Below, in pieces: positions 17,689-25,134 of a DNA stretch of 64,000 bases (positions are counted from its first letter, which is position 1; each line of letters starts with the position of its first letter). The position numbers and the translations under genes are program-made. Source of the DNA: Candidatus Thorarchaeota archaeon (GTDB taxonomy: Archaea; Asgardarchaeota; Thorarchaeia; Thorarchaeales; Thorarchaeaceae); the NCBI GenBank assembly GCA_011365025.1, contig RDOF01000002.1, positions 1 through 64,000 on the forward strand, given 5' to 3'. The notes under the pieces are model-generated. The model saw only the letters and a program-made list of their open reading frames with translations. It did not search any database and was not told where the DNA came from.

Positions 17689-19152
17689 GTGAGCACTTTG
17701 ACCGTGGAAATTGTCAAGAACTACATCAATGGGCGCTGGGTGGAATCCAAAGCAAAGGAAACACGCGACGTTATCAATCCTGCAACTGGTGAGCTCCTAG
17801 CAAAGACTCCGATGAGCACAGCAGAGGACGCCAACAAGGCCATTGAAGCTGCCAATGCTGCCTTTAGACGGTGGCGTGCAACTCCTGTGTTCACCAGAGT
17901 TAGATATCTCAATAGAATTAGGGATGCCTTTGAAGACAACTTCGAGGAGCTCTGCAAAATCCTAACACAGGAACAGGGTAAGGCCATAGATGAGTCAAGA
18001 GGAGAGTATCGTCGCACAATAGAGAATCTCGAATGCGCAACAAGTATTCCATCGCTACAAATGGGTTACAACACTGAGGACATTGCAGCAGGCATCGATG
18101 AAATGGTCATTAAACAACCCCTTGGAGTATTCTTCTGTGTCGCTCCGTTCAACTTTCCCGGTATGGTTCCCACTTGGTTCTGGCCCTTTGCTGTTGGTGC
18201 TGGAAACACCTACATCGTTAAGCCATCAGAGCAGGTTCCAATGAGCCAAGTACGCCAGTTTGAGATCATTGACGAAATTGGACTTCCAAAAGGAGTTCTA
18301 AATATGGTCCACGGAGGTCCAGAAGCAGTTAGCACACTTCTTGAAAGCCCTCATACCATAGGCATGTCTTTTGTTGGCTCAACACGGGTCGGAAAGCTTC
18401 TATACAAGAAAGCAGGTGAACATGGGAAACGAGCTCAGGTTCAGGGGGGTGCCAAGAATTTCCTCACAGTGATGCCAGATGCGGACTTGGAAAGGACAGT
18501 TCCGGCACTCATCACATCCTTCTACGGCTGCTCAGGGCAGCGATGCTTAGCTGGCGGCGTCTTGTTGGCTGTCGGTGATATCTATGAACGCCTGAAAGGG
18601 GCGGTTGTAGAGGCTTCTAAGGCTGTTAGTGTGGGATATGGACTTCAAGAGGGAATCCAAATGGGCCCCCTCGCTTCCAAGCAGGGAATGAATAATGTAC
18701 TAAGCTACATTGAGAAGGGGCTCGAAGAGGGTGCGGAGCTTCTGCTGGATGGCAGGGGCATTAAGGTCGAAGGCTATGAAGATGGCTATTTCATTGGACC
18801 CACTGTTTTTGACAAAGTCAAACCAGAGATGACCATTGCACGGGAGGAGATTTTCGGCCCAGTGATTCCAATTGTGCATGTGAAGGATCTTAATGAGGCA
18901 ATAGACGTCATCCATGCCAATAGATATGGGAATGCCTCCTCTGTCTTCACCTCAAGCGGAAGCGTTGCTAGGGAGTATCAGTATCGTGTGAAGGCGGGAA
19001 ATATTGGAATTAATATTGGAGTTGCTGCGCCAATTGCTACCTTCCCATTCTCAGGAATGAAAGACTCCTTCATGGGTGACTTGCACGGACAAGGGAAAGA
19101 TGCAGTAGACTTCTTCACAGAGAATAAAGTTGTCATCACGCGCTGGTTCTAA
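17689..19152 (+). CDS. mmsA: CoA-acylating (methyl)malonate-semialdehyde dehydrogenase
   Basis: About 488 residues of the aldehyde dehydrogenase superfamily. FFCVAPFNFPGMVPTWFWP, the FVGSTRVGKLLY segment and the nucleophile Cys286 in GCSGQRCLAGG match methylmalonate-semialdehyde dehydrogenase, which lacks the general-base Glu of ordinary ALDHs. Expected reaction: malonate semialdehyde + CoA + NAD+ to acetyl-CoA + CO2 + NADH, the last step of beta-alanine breakdown. GTG 17689 is preferred to TTG 17668 because it gives the usual short N-terminus. Confidence 0.9.
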   Translation: MSTLTVEIVKNYINGRWVESKAKETRDVINPATGELLAKTPMSTAEDANKAIEAANAAFRRWRATPVFTRVRYLNRIRDAFEDNFEELCKILTQEQGKAIDESRGEYRRTIENLECATSIPSLQMGYNTEDIAAGIDEMVIKQPLGVFFCVAPFNFPGMVPTWFWPFAVGAGNTYIVKPSEQVPMSQVRQFEIIDEIGLPKGVLNMVHGGPEAVSTLLESPHTIGMSFVGSTRVGKLLYKKAGEHGKRAQVQGGAKNFLTVMPDADLERTVPALITSFYGCSGQRCLAGGVLLAVGDIYERLKGAVVEASKAVSVGYGLQEGIQMGPLASKQGMNNVLSYIEKGLEEGAELLLDGRGIKVEGYEDGYFIGPTVFDKVKPEMTIAREEIFGPVIPIVHVKDLNEAIDVIHANRYGNASSVFTSSGSVAREYQYRVKAGNIGINIGVAAPIATFPFSGMKDSFMGDLHGQGKDAVDFFTENKVVITRWF

Positions 19153-19174
19153 GCAGATTGTTCTGGTGATATGA

Positions 19175-19609
19175 ATGGAACTAGGAACTTTTGGTGCTGT
19201 GCTCAAGTTTGCTATGGATCTTGAAGGCATGGCAAACACCTTCTATGAAAGGGCTCGTGAAATCGTAGGAGAATCCTCGCTTGCTTCCAAATTCGATACG
19301 TTGCGTCAAAGGGGGGAGCAGCGGCTCAAGATTCTTGAAAGGGTACGCAGAGAGAACACAACCGAAATGATTCTTGAGCCAATTGTCGGATTGGACTCGG
19401 AGATCTATAATCTGGACATTGCTATTCCAAGCGATTCAGATGAGAGCCGCACTCTGGACTTGGCTATTCAGCTCGAGAATATACTGTATCAGTTTTACTC
19501 TGAAGCTGCCCTGAAAGTGGAATTCCTGATAGAGGCAGCTTATTCACTCGAGGCACTCGCCGATGAGAATGAGAAAGCTGCTGAGAGTTTATCGAGTCCC
19601 CAAGCATGA
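19175..19609 (+). CDS. Helical ferritin-like/rubrerythrin-like protein
   Basis: 144 residues, almost all helical, with Glu-rich segments (KFAMDLEGMANTFYERA, then ENILYQFYSEAA) reminiscent of ferritin-like four-helix bundles. The full EX(n)EXXH iron-binding pairs are not visible, so metal binding is doubtful. It starts 22 bases after the semialdehyde dehydrogenase stop, so is probably co-transcribed with preA and mmsA. Its role may be structural or stress-related; unknown. Confidence 0.6.
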   Translation: MELGTFGAVLKFAMDLEGMANTFYERAREIVGESSLASKFDTLRQRGEQRLKILERVRRENTTEMILEPIVGLDSEIYNLDIAIPSDSDESRTLDLAIQLENILYQFYSEAALKVEFLIEAAYSLEALADENEKAAESLSSPQA

Positions 19610-19766
19610 ATCCACGTGAGTCTGGATGAGCCTCTCTGAAATATCTCGTCAGAATTCAGATGCCAAGCAATGTTCACAGATGAGATTATGGTTTCAATTC
19701 GACATAAAGTGTTCTACCTCTTGAATTGTCCTATTGTTCGAAGCTGAGGCCTCTTCGACAAGTCTG

Positions 19767-20327
19767 CTATAGCCAAATCTGATATCCGCATTTTGGGCAG
19801 TGTACGACGTTAATCCGTATGCGCATCTCTTCGAGATCAGACCTTTGCCCACAGGACGGGCATCTGATACCTGGTATCATAAGATTCGGATTGTTAGGAT
19901 CTGGACGTTCATCCAACATGCCCTTCTTCTCTGCAAGCTGAGCTATTCGCATTATCGCTCCTGCAGTGGGTTCTTGTGAAGAGCTCGGAGGTGCAGAATA
20001 CGTTTGAGTCGATGGTGGGACGTACCCTCTGCTCTCTTGTGTTTTGCATGACCCTACACCCAATAGGCACATTCCTAGAATCAGGAATGGAACTGCTATG
20101 CCAAAACCATAGTATCCAAATGAGTAGTAGAATGCCATGCCGAGCACCAATGAACAAGTTCCACATCCTCTCACAATCCCAGAAGTTCGTGAGATTCCCA
20201 TGCTGCCAAAGCCTCCGCCAGAGCTGTCGCCCTTGCGACCACAGCCCTTCATACAGCAGATTGTAATGACTGCAATGACCACTAAGATAAATAGAAAATT
20301 CAAACTAGGATCTGAAAATGCCTGCAT
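19767..20327 (-). CDS. Membrane-anchored zinc-ribbon protein
   Basis: About 186 residues: an N-terminal helix, a Cys-rich stretch (ICCMKGCGRKGD), a Gly/Ser-rich linker, two more hydrophobic segments, a Pro/Ser linker, and a C-terminal zinc ribbon with RCPSCG and HCPKCG. It may bind metal or another protein at the membrane. ATG 20351 is an alternative start that lies 3 bases after the stop of the preceding frame, suggesting an operon with arsM. Arsenite binding through the thiol cluster is possible but unproven. Confidence 0.7.
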   Translation of the reverse strand: MQAFSDPSLNFLFILVVIAVITICCMKGCGRKGDSSGGGFGSMGISRTSGIVRGCGTCSLVLGMAFYYSFGYYGFGIAVPFLILGMCLLGVGSCKTQESRGYVPPSTQTYSAPPSSSQEPTAGAIMRIAQLAEKKGMLDERPDPNNPNLMIPGIRCPSCGQRSDLEEMRIRINVVHCPKCGYQIWL

Positions 20328-20353
20328 CGCATAACCCCCCCGGCTCCTCATTT

Positions 20354-20656
20354 TTAATCTGAAGAGTCAGGTAGATTGCGCTTAGGACATCTGGCATTTA
20401 TTAGTTCCGAAAACAATAGTGCAGCTTCAGTTGCAGCCCTTGTTGCGGATTGGGTGTATGGGCTTCCAAATTCATCTTTGTAAAGCGGATGTGGCAACTA
20501 AAGAATCCAGACTCTCTCTTCATAGACATCTGCACCTATCGGTTCTAGGCCGCTTTTAGTAGATTCTCTGGCATTCTTTCTTGCTACACATATACCGTCC
20601 GGTCCTGTTTCCAAATGGCTCTTGCCACTGGACCTTATTTCAATGCAAAATTTCAT
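20354..20656 (-). CDS. Frame coupled to arsM with an in-frame TAG codon
   Basis: The ATG at 20656-20654 overlaps the arsM stop (ATGA). The frame runs 52 codons to a TAG at 20500-20498, then continues in the same frame for 47 more sense codons to TAA at 20354, three bases before the next gene. Both halves look coding: ICVARKNARESTKSGLEP and ADVYEERVWIL before the TAG; HPLYKDEFGSPYTQ and RAATEAALLFSELINARC after it. Options: a nonsense-mutated gene, two small proteins (the second from the TTG directly after the TAG), recoding of UAG (for example pyrrolysine), or a sequence error. Family not recognised. Confidence 0.55.
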
Positions 20657-21480
20657 CTTAATTCACCCCTTCGCTTCGGTTTGTACGCTGCAATTTTCGC
20701 ACTAACAGCTGGTGGGCAGCCTACTTTATCAACAACTTCCACATCCGCAAAGCCTGCGTTTCTCATGTGTTGGAGGTATTCTTCTTCCAAAATTGCACCC
20801 CCTATACATCCTGCGTAGTACGATATGTCCTGGCGCATCTCTTCAGACAATTCCGTTTCCAGAACAATATCAGAAACCATCATTCGCCCGCCAGGCCGAA
20901 GAACTCTGAATGCCTCTCGGAATACTTTGGCCTTATCAGGGGCCAAGTTAATGACGCAATTGCTTATTATCACATCAATGCTCTCATCCTCTAATGGTAG
21001 CTCCTCGATATCCCCTAGACGGAAATCCACATTATCAAGGCCAAGCTGCTCTGCTCCACGTCTGGCCTGGTCTAACATTGCCTGCGTCATATCAACTCCA
21101 ATAACTCGTCCACTGCTGCCAACCTTTCTTGCAGCATGGAACATATCAAGTCCTGCACCACTTCCAAGATCAAGAACCACTTCTCCCTCCTTAAGGCCCG
21201 CAATTGCGACGGGATTACCACAGCCAGCAAATGACTCAATCGCAGATTGTGGCATCTCTCTAACTTCATAGCCAAGTCTTTCCGCATAACTTGTTCTCGA
21301 ATCTGATTCAGCAACCTTGGGGTCGCAGCTGCATGAAGTGGTCTGATCCTCCTCCATCTTGGATATAGACGCCGAACAGCAACTACCTCCTCTGGGCCGA
21401 GCAACCCTTTCGTAGTTCTTCCTAACTGCTTCCTTAATCTCGGCAGATGACATCTCACTGACTTTCTTCGTTCTCGTCAT
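20653..21480 (-). CDS. arsM: Arsenite S-adenosylmethionine methyltransferase
   Basis: About 275 residues with a Rossmann SAM-binding core (VVLDLGSGAGLDMFHAA and VIGVDMTQAMLDQA). Arsenic-binding cysteines are in family positions: the N-terminal SCCS/SCSC region, SNCVINLAPDK and YAGCIGGA. It converts As(III) to methylated arsenicals in the cytosol. ATG 21480 is preferred to GTG 21489, placed about 30 bases from a minus-strand TATA-like AGATTTATTGG. It is divergent from a Cys-rich PadR regulator, with operator-like repeats between them. Confidence 0.92.
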   Translation of the reverse strand: MTRTKKVSEMSSAEIKEAVRKNYERVARPRGGSCCSASISKMEEDQTTSCSCDPKVAESDSRTSYAERLGYEVREMPQSAIESFAGCGNPVAIAGLKEGEVVLDLGSGAGLDMFHAARKVGSSGRVIGVDMTQAMLDQARRGAEQLGLDNVDFRLGDIEELPLEDESIDVIISNCVINLAPDKAKVFREAFRVLRPGGRMMVSDIVLETELSEEMRQDISYYAGCIGGAILEEEYLQHMRNAGFADVEVVDKVGCPPAVSAKIAAYKPKRRGELR

Positions 21481-21493
21481 TACGTTCACCTAT

Positions 21494-21560
21494 TATCGGG
21501 TGTCCAATAAATCTCATATATCGGGCGTCCTACATATACATTTAAATCTATCGGGCATCC
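21494..21560. promoter_or_regulatory. Three TATCGGGYRTCC repeats in the arsM/padR divergent promoter
   Basis: Direct repeats TATCGGGTGTCC (21494-21505), TATCGGGCGTCC (21519-21530) and TATCGGGCATCC (21549-21560) span the 88-base gap. Copy 1 lies between the minus-strand TATA (about 21505-21514) and the arsM start; copy 3 lies between the plus-strand TATA (TTTAAAT, 21541-21547) and the padR ATG at 21569, which looks leaderless. Position and repetition suggest operators for the divergent PadR protein. Confidence 0.75.
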
Positions 21561-21568
21561 TATATTTT

Positions 21569-21940
21569 ATCATGAGCGAAGAGCAAGAGGGCGATTTGTG
21601 TTGCGCACCCGACTGTTGTGATATGCGAGGCTTTCTTACATTCCAAATCCTCTGGGAGCTCAGCAAGAATTCGCTCAACGGGCAACAGATTGCGGAAAGG
21701 ATTGCAGAACGACGAGGCACAAAACCCTCGCCTGGTACCATATACCCTGCTCTCAAGGAACTCAAGGAGAGAGGACTAATTGAGGGTACAAGAGAGGGAC
21801 GTGAGATTGAGTATAGCTTGACCGATCAAGGGCGAGAAGGACTTGACGATGCAGCACGCTATTTCTATCAGGTCTTTGGGGACATTGTTGAGGAATGTAA
21901 GGCAATTGTCGTTCGGATTGGCGAGTGCAACAAGTGCTAG
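21569..21940 (+). CDS. PadR-family regulator with thiol clusters, probable arsenic sensor
   Basis: 123 residues from ATG 21569. A PadR winged helix follows an N-terminal thiol motif with Cys10, Cys11, Cys15 and Cys16 (LCCAPDCCDMRG). The HTH is seen in LNGQQIAERIAERRG and the wing in GLIEGTREGREIEYSLTDQG. The C-terminus carries two more Cys (ECNKC) plus one at CKAIVV. Paired cysteines next to the DNA-binding domain and the divergent arsM gene suggest As(III) or another soft metal as ligand, releasing repression. ArsR proteins do this normally; use of PadR here is inference. Confidence 0.8.
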   Translation: MMSEEQEGDLCCAPDCCDMRGFLTFQILWELSKNSLNGQQIAERIAERRGTKPSPGTIYPALKELKERGLIEGTREGREIEYSLTDQGREGLDDAARYFYQVFGDIVEECKAIVVRIGECNKC

Positions 21941-22032
21941 GATTGACGACTCATTTTCTTTTCTGGTGAGAAGCAATAGGTATAAGCTACAACTTACTCT
22001 ACTAACTTCATAGTCATTCAGGAGGTTCATCT

Positions 22033-22926
22033 CTGCACCAAGAATCATCTATCAATGCAATCGCCTTAGATCAGTCCTTTGTTTATTCCGTAGGGGACAC
22101 AGGTGAACTAGCTGTGTGGAGAAAGGATGACCTACAGAAAGCAAGAGCAATTTCAATTTCTGCTCAGAGTCTTCTAAGCATTACCTTGAGTCCAAAATAC
22201 ATCTTTGTTGGAGGGTCCTACGATGAACCTTTCATTACAGCTGTAGACCGAAGCAGTTTCCAAGAATCAGTCACCCAAAAGAAGCACTCTGGTTCAGTGC
22301 TTTCGCTGTACTACCATGATGACGAACTTGTGTCGGGTTCTGCTGACGATACTGTGTCTATTTGGAACCCCTTTGACTTGAGCAAAAAGAAGTCGTTTGT
22401 TGCTGGACAGCACATCGTGCACGCTGTCGCATGCGACAACGACCATATTTTCGTTGGCGGAATCAACGACCTCATTGGAGTTTACAGACGGTCAAGTCTT
22501 GAGAGGATTGCTGATCTCACAGGGCACAACGCTGACATATTCTCTTTAGCCACTGACGATGAATTCCTCTATTCTGGCTCAGGGGAGGTGTGGTGGGGTG
22601 GACCGGGCTCCCCACGTCCAAGCTCCTTTGAAAGCGCTATTAGGGTATGGAACAAGGAAACATGGTCGTGCATTACAGTACTCGAGGGTCATTCGGACAA
22701 TGTGAACGCGATTGTGGTAGATGAGCAGGCCGTTTATTCTGTGTCTGACGATGGGACTCTGAGGGTATACTGCAAAGCCGATTGGACATCGGCAGGGGTG
22801 GTAGACTTGGAAGCTGGTGCCTTGAAGGCTCTTGCTTCTGATAACGACGATTTGTACGTCGGTGGGAGATCCGGAGAATTGCATCGAGTGCCTAAGGATT
22901 TATTCAGAAAAAGCTCTGCTCGATAG
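22033..22926 (+). CDS. Seven-bladed WD40-repeat protein with apparent CTG start
   Basis: The frame encodes about 297 residues with seven WD-like blades, each ending in a D/N-x-x-x-x-V/I-W/Y-type strand (GELAVWRK, DTVSIWNP, SAIRVWNK, GTLRVYCK). The first blade is encoded upstream of the first ATG/GTG (GTG 22114), which would cut it in half. A Shine-Dalgarno GGAGGT (22021-22026) lies 6 bases before CTG 22033 and a TATA-like GGTATAAGCT lies at 21979-21988. The protein is probably a cytosolic scaffold. A frameshift or lost start codon is the alternative to CTG initiation. Confidence 0.8.
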   Translation: MHQESSINAIALDQSFVYSVGDTGELAVWRKDDLQKARAISISAQSLLSITLSPKYIFVGGSYDEPFITAVDRSSFQESVTQKKHSGSVLSLYYHDDELVSGSADDTVSIWNPFDLSKKKSFVAGQHIVHAVACDNDHIFVGGINDLIGVYRRSSLERIADLTGHNADIFSLATDDEFLYSGSGEVWWGGPGSPRPSSFESAIRVWNKETWSCITVLEGHSDNVNAIVVDEQAVYSVSDDGTLRVYCKADWTSAGVVDLEAGALKALASDNDDLYVGGRSGELHRVPKDLFRKSSAR

Positions 22927-22986
22927 ACAGGATTATCTTCGATTCCTCTTCTCTGGGCCAATGAACTGCCAAACTTGGGTGTCGTT

Positions 22987-23679
22987 ATGAGCAAGGGTGT
23001 TAGAGGAATATACTCTGAAATATTCTCGACTTACGAATCGGTAAATCACATCTTGACCCTTGGTTTTGACCTTCTCTGGCGTCGAAAAGCCGCTGATATT
23101 GCTGGGCGAACGGGTGGCAAAAAGTGGCTTGAGGTATGCACGGGTACTGGTGAAACGGCAATAGAACTACAGAAATATGCAAGCACAGGCACATCGATTG
23201 TAGCGGCCGATTTCTCACTGCCTATGCTTGAAAAGGCAATAACGAAAGACAAGCTCAAAAAACCTGCTCTTCTCTTGGCAGAAGCTGGAACCTTGCCCTT
23301 CTCGGATGAAACATTCGATCTCGTGATGATTACTTTTGCCACACGAAACCTCAACTCCACCAGAGCGCGTCTTGACAAATACCTAAGGGAGTTCTATCGT
23401 ATATTGAAACCAGGCGGACGATTCATTAACGTCGAAACCAGCCAACCCTCTTCTCCTTTGATTCGAAGCCTCTATCACCTGTACGTCCGGCTTACGGTGC
23501 TTCCTATTGGAAAACTCGTATCCGGCTCGAAATCTGGCTATTCTTACCTGTCATCCACAATTCGAAGATTCCACCCCCCGGTATCACTTGCGGAAATCCT
23601 CCAAGAAGCAGGATTTAAGGAAGTTCGCTGGAGTAATCTACTGCTCGGCACCGCAGCTATTCATGAAGCCGTAAAATAG
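22987..23679 (+). CDS. UbiE/COQ5-like class I methyltransferase
   Basis: About 230 residues from ATG 22987. The N-terminal YESVNHILTLGFDLLWRR matches the UbiE/MenG opening, WLEVCTGTGETAIEL is the SAM motif I, and ITFATRNLNS matches the family GVRN segment. LKPGGRFINVETSQP follows as in the family. It may methylate a quinone ring or a related lipid. Whether the organism makes menaquinone cannot be told here. It follows the WD40 gene by 60 bases. Confidence 0.8.
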   Translation: MSKGVRGIYSEIFSTYESVNHILTLGFDLLWRRKAADIAGRTGGKKWLEVCTGTGETAIELQKYASTGTSIVAADFSLPMLEKAITKDKLKKPALLLAEAGTLPFSDETFDLVMITFATRNLNSTRARLDKYLREFYRILKPGGRFINVETSQPSSPLIRSLYHLYVRLTVLPIGKLVSGSKSGYSYLSSTIRRFHPPVSLAEILQEAGFKEVRWSNLLLGTAAIHEAVK

Positions 23680-23871
23680 GCCAAAACGGATGATTTTATG
23701 GACATCCTTATATACAAAAAACCGAAATACAACTTGAAGGAGTGGATGTGCCAAGCTTCACTCAGTTAGTGTGAATTAGAAACATCAACTTAATGCAGTA
23801 TATGGCTTATCCTCCAGAAAAGGAATGTTGCATAATCAAAACGCAAAACAGCTCTCATCGGGGTACAAATA

Positions 23872-24708
23872 ATGGCGAAGAAACGGAAGGAAGAAAGAAG
23901 TCCTAAAGAAGTCGAAAATCAACGAAACATAGCTGCTTCTCCACCGGTATCTGAGCTCTCTCAGTTCTTGCCAACTGACTCCGAACGCGTTTTGAAGACC
24001 AAGACTGGAGATGTACTGCCCTATGAGATTGTGAACCATTTTGATAAAGTGGCTTGGTCTTATGTAAAGAAAAAGGCACTATTCGCATTAAGTTATACTA
24101 GAAGGCGAGAAATACTTCAGAACCTTGAGAGTGGGCCAAAGGGAACCACCGAGATACTCACTCTTCTCAAGGTACGAATGTCCGCCCCGAATGTTAAGGG
24201 CCATCTAGATGTTCTTGTTCATACCGGATTGGTTTGTGTAAATCAGCTTTCATATGAACTAACATCTGTTGGATCTCTAGTCCTCGGCCTCATGAAAGAT
24301 GTAAAGAGCGGCTGGCTTGATGAGTTCTCTACAGAAGAAGGTTCTGTGAAACGATTGGAGATTCTCGGATATCTTCATGTTCGCGGCGAATCGAAGTTTG
24401 ACCAAATCGCTGAGGCAGTTGGAATAAACAAGTCCGAGGTTCACAGATTCTTGAAATCGCTTGTCCATGCTGGGCTTTCTGAAAAAGGGTCTGCACGACT
24501 TGATCCTTACTCGATCACAGAGGAAGGACAACTCTTGTATGAACGTCTAAGGCAGCTGGTGGAAGACCTATCAAGTTTGTACGTTTCTCGGATTGAAAGT
24601 GAAGATTCAGGGGTTCGATTTCTTCTCAGCCCCGACAAGGGTTTTCTCAAACTAGGCTCAAACGACCTCATAGTGGCCTCTGGCGATCACGCTTTTTCTA
24701 TCCTTTGA
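23872..24708 (+). CDS. Double winged-helix (ArsR-like) transcription regulator
   Basis: 278 residues with two winged-helix units: residues about 65-135 (RRREILQNLESGPKGTTEIL ... LTSVGSLVL) and about 165-225 (KRLEILGYLHVRGESKFDQI ... YSITEEGQLLYERL). The basic N-terminus (MAKKRKEERSPKEVE) may contact DNA. No membrane segment. A TATA-like CTTATATACA lies far upstream (about 23706-23715), and a second weaker one near 23800. Target unknown. Confidence 0.75.
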   Translation: MAKKRKEERSPKEVENQRNIAASPPVSELSQFLPTDSERVLKTKTGDVLPYEIVNHFDKVAWSYVKKKALFALSYTRRREILQNLESGPKGTTEILTLLKVRMSAPNVKGHLDVLVHTGLVCVNQLSYELTSVGSLVLGLMKDVKSGWLDEFSTEEGSVKRLEILGYLHVRGESKFDQIAEAVGINKSEVHRFLKSLVHAGLSEKGSARLDPYSITEEGQLLYERLRQLVEDLSSLYVSRIESEDSGVRFLLSPDKGFLKLGSNDLIVASGDHAFSIL

Positions 24709-24792
24709 TTCCAGCGCGCAGCAACACAGAAATTTTATTTGTATATAAGAAAGATAACAATAAACTTAAATACAAATTATGGGAGGTAACTC

Positions 24793-24948
24793 ATGGTGGC
24801 TGTTCGACGAAACTCCGTGGGGGCGGGGGGAGCCCTACAATTTCTCCATCAAGTCAGCCACATATCACCCATGGAAGTGAGAGCTATTCTTCTGGGGTTC
24901 CGCCAGAGGGCAATTGGCCTTTTTGAGCCAGTCGATTTCCCCAACTAG
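24793..24948 (+). CDS. Candidate 51-residue small protein in a gene-poor gap
   Basis: ATG 24793 lies 5 bases behind a strong GGGAGGT and downstream of TATA-like TGTATATAAG (about 24739) and CTTAAATAC (about 24767). It encodes 51 residues (ending FEPVDFPN) with a helix-prone middle (SPMEVRAILLGFRQRAIGLF). A competing ATG at 24779 in another frame gives 33 residues (MGGNSWWLFDETPWGRG...). No family is recognised for either. The remaining gap to 25134 holds no convincing gene. Confidence 0.35.
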   Translation: MVAVRRNSVGAGGALQFLHQVSHISPMEVRAILLGFRQRAIGLFEPVDFPN

Positions 24949-25134
24949 AGCGTTGTCTGGAGGAGGGCCCCACCCAGCTTTCTTTTCAGTTTTGTTATTC
25001 GTTTCCATCAAGTCACAGCAGTACCTGCTTCAGAATTCATGGGAAATCTCAAAGGAATGGGCCATTACCAAAACCATTTTCTACTGGTCCACGTTTCTTT
25101 GCATCGCTTTGGCATTGAATTTGAGTGATTTACA

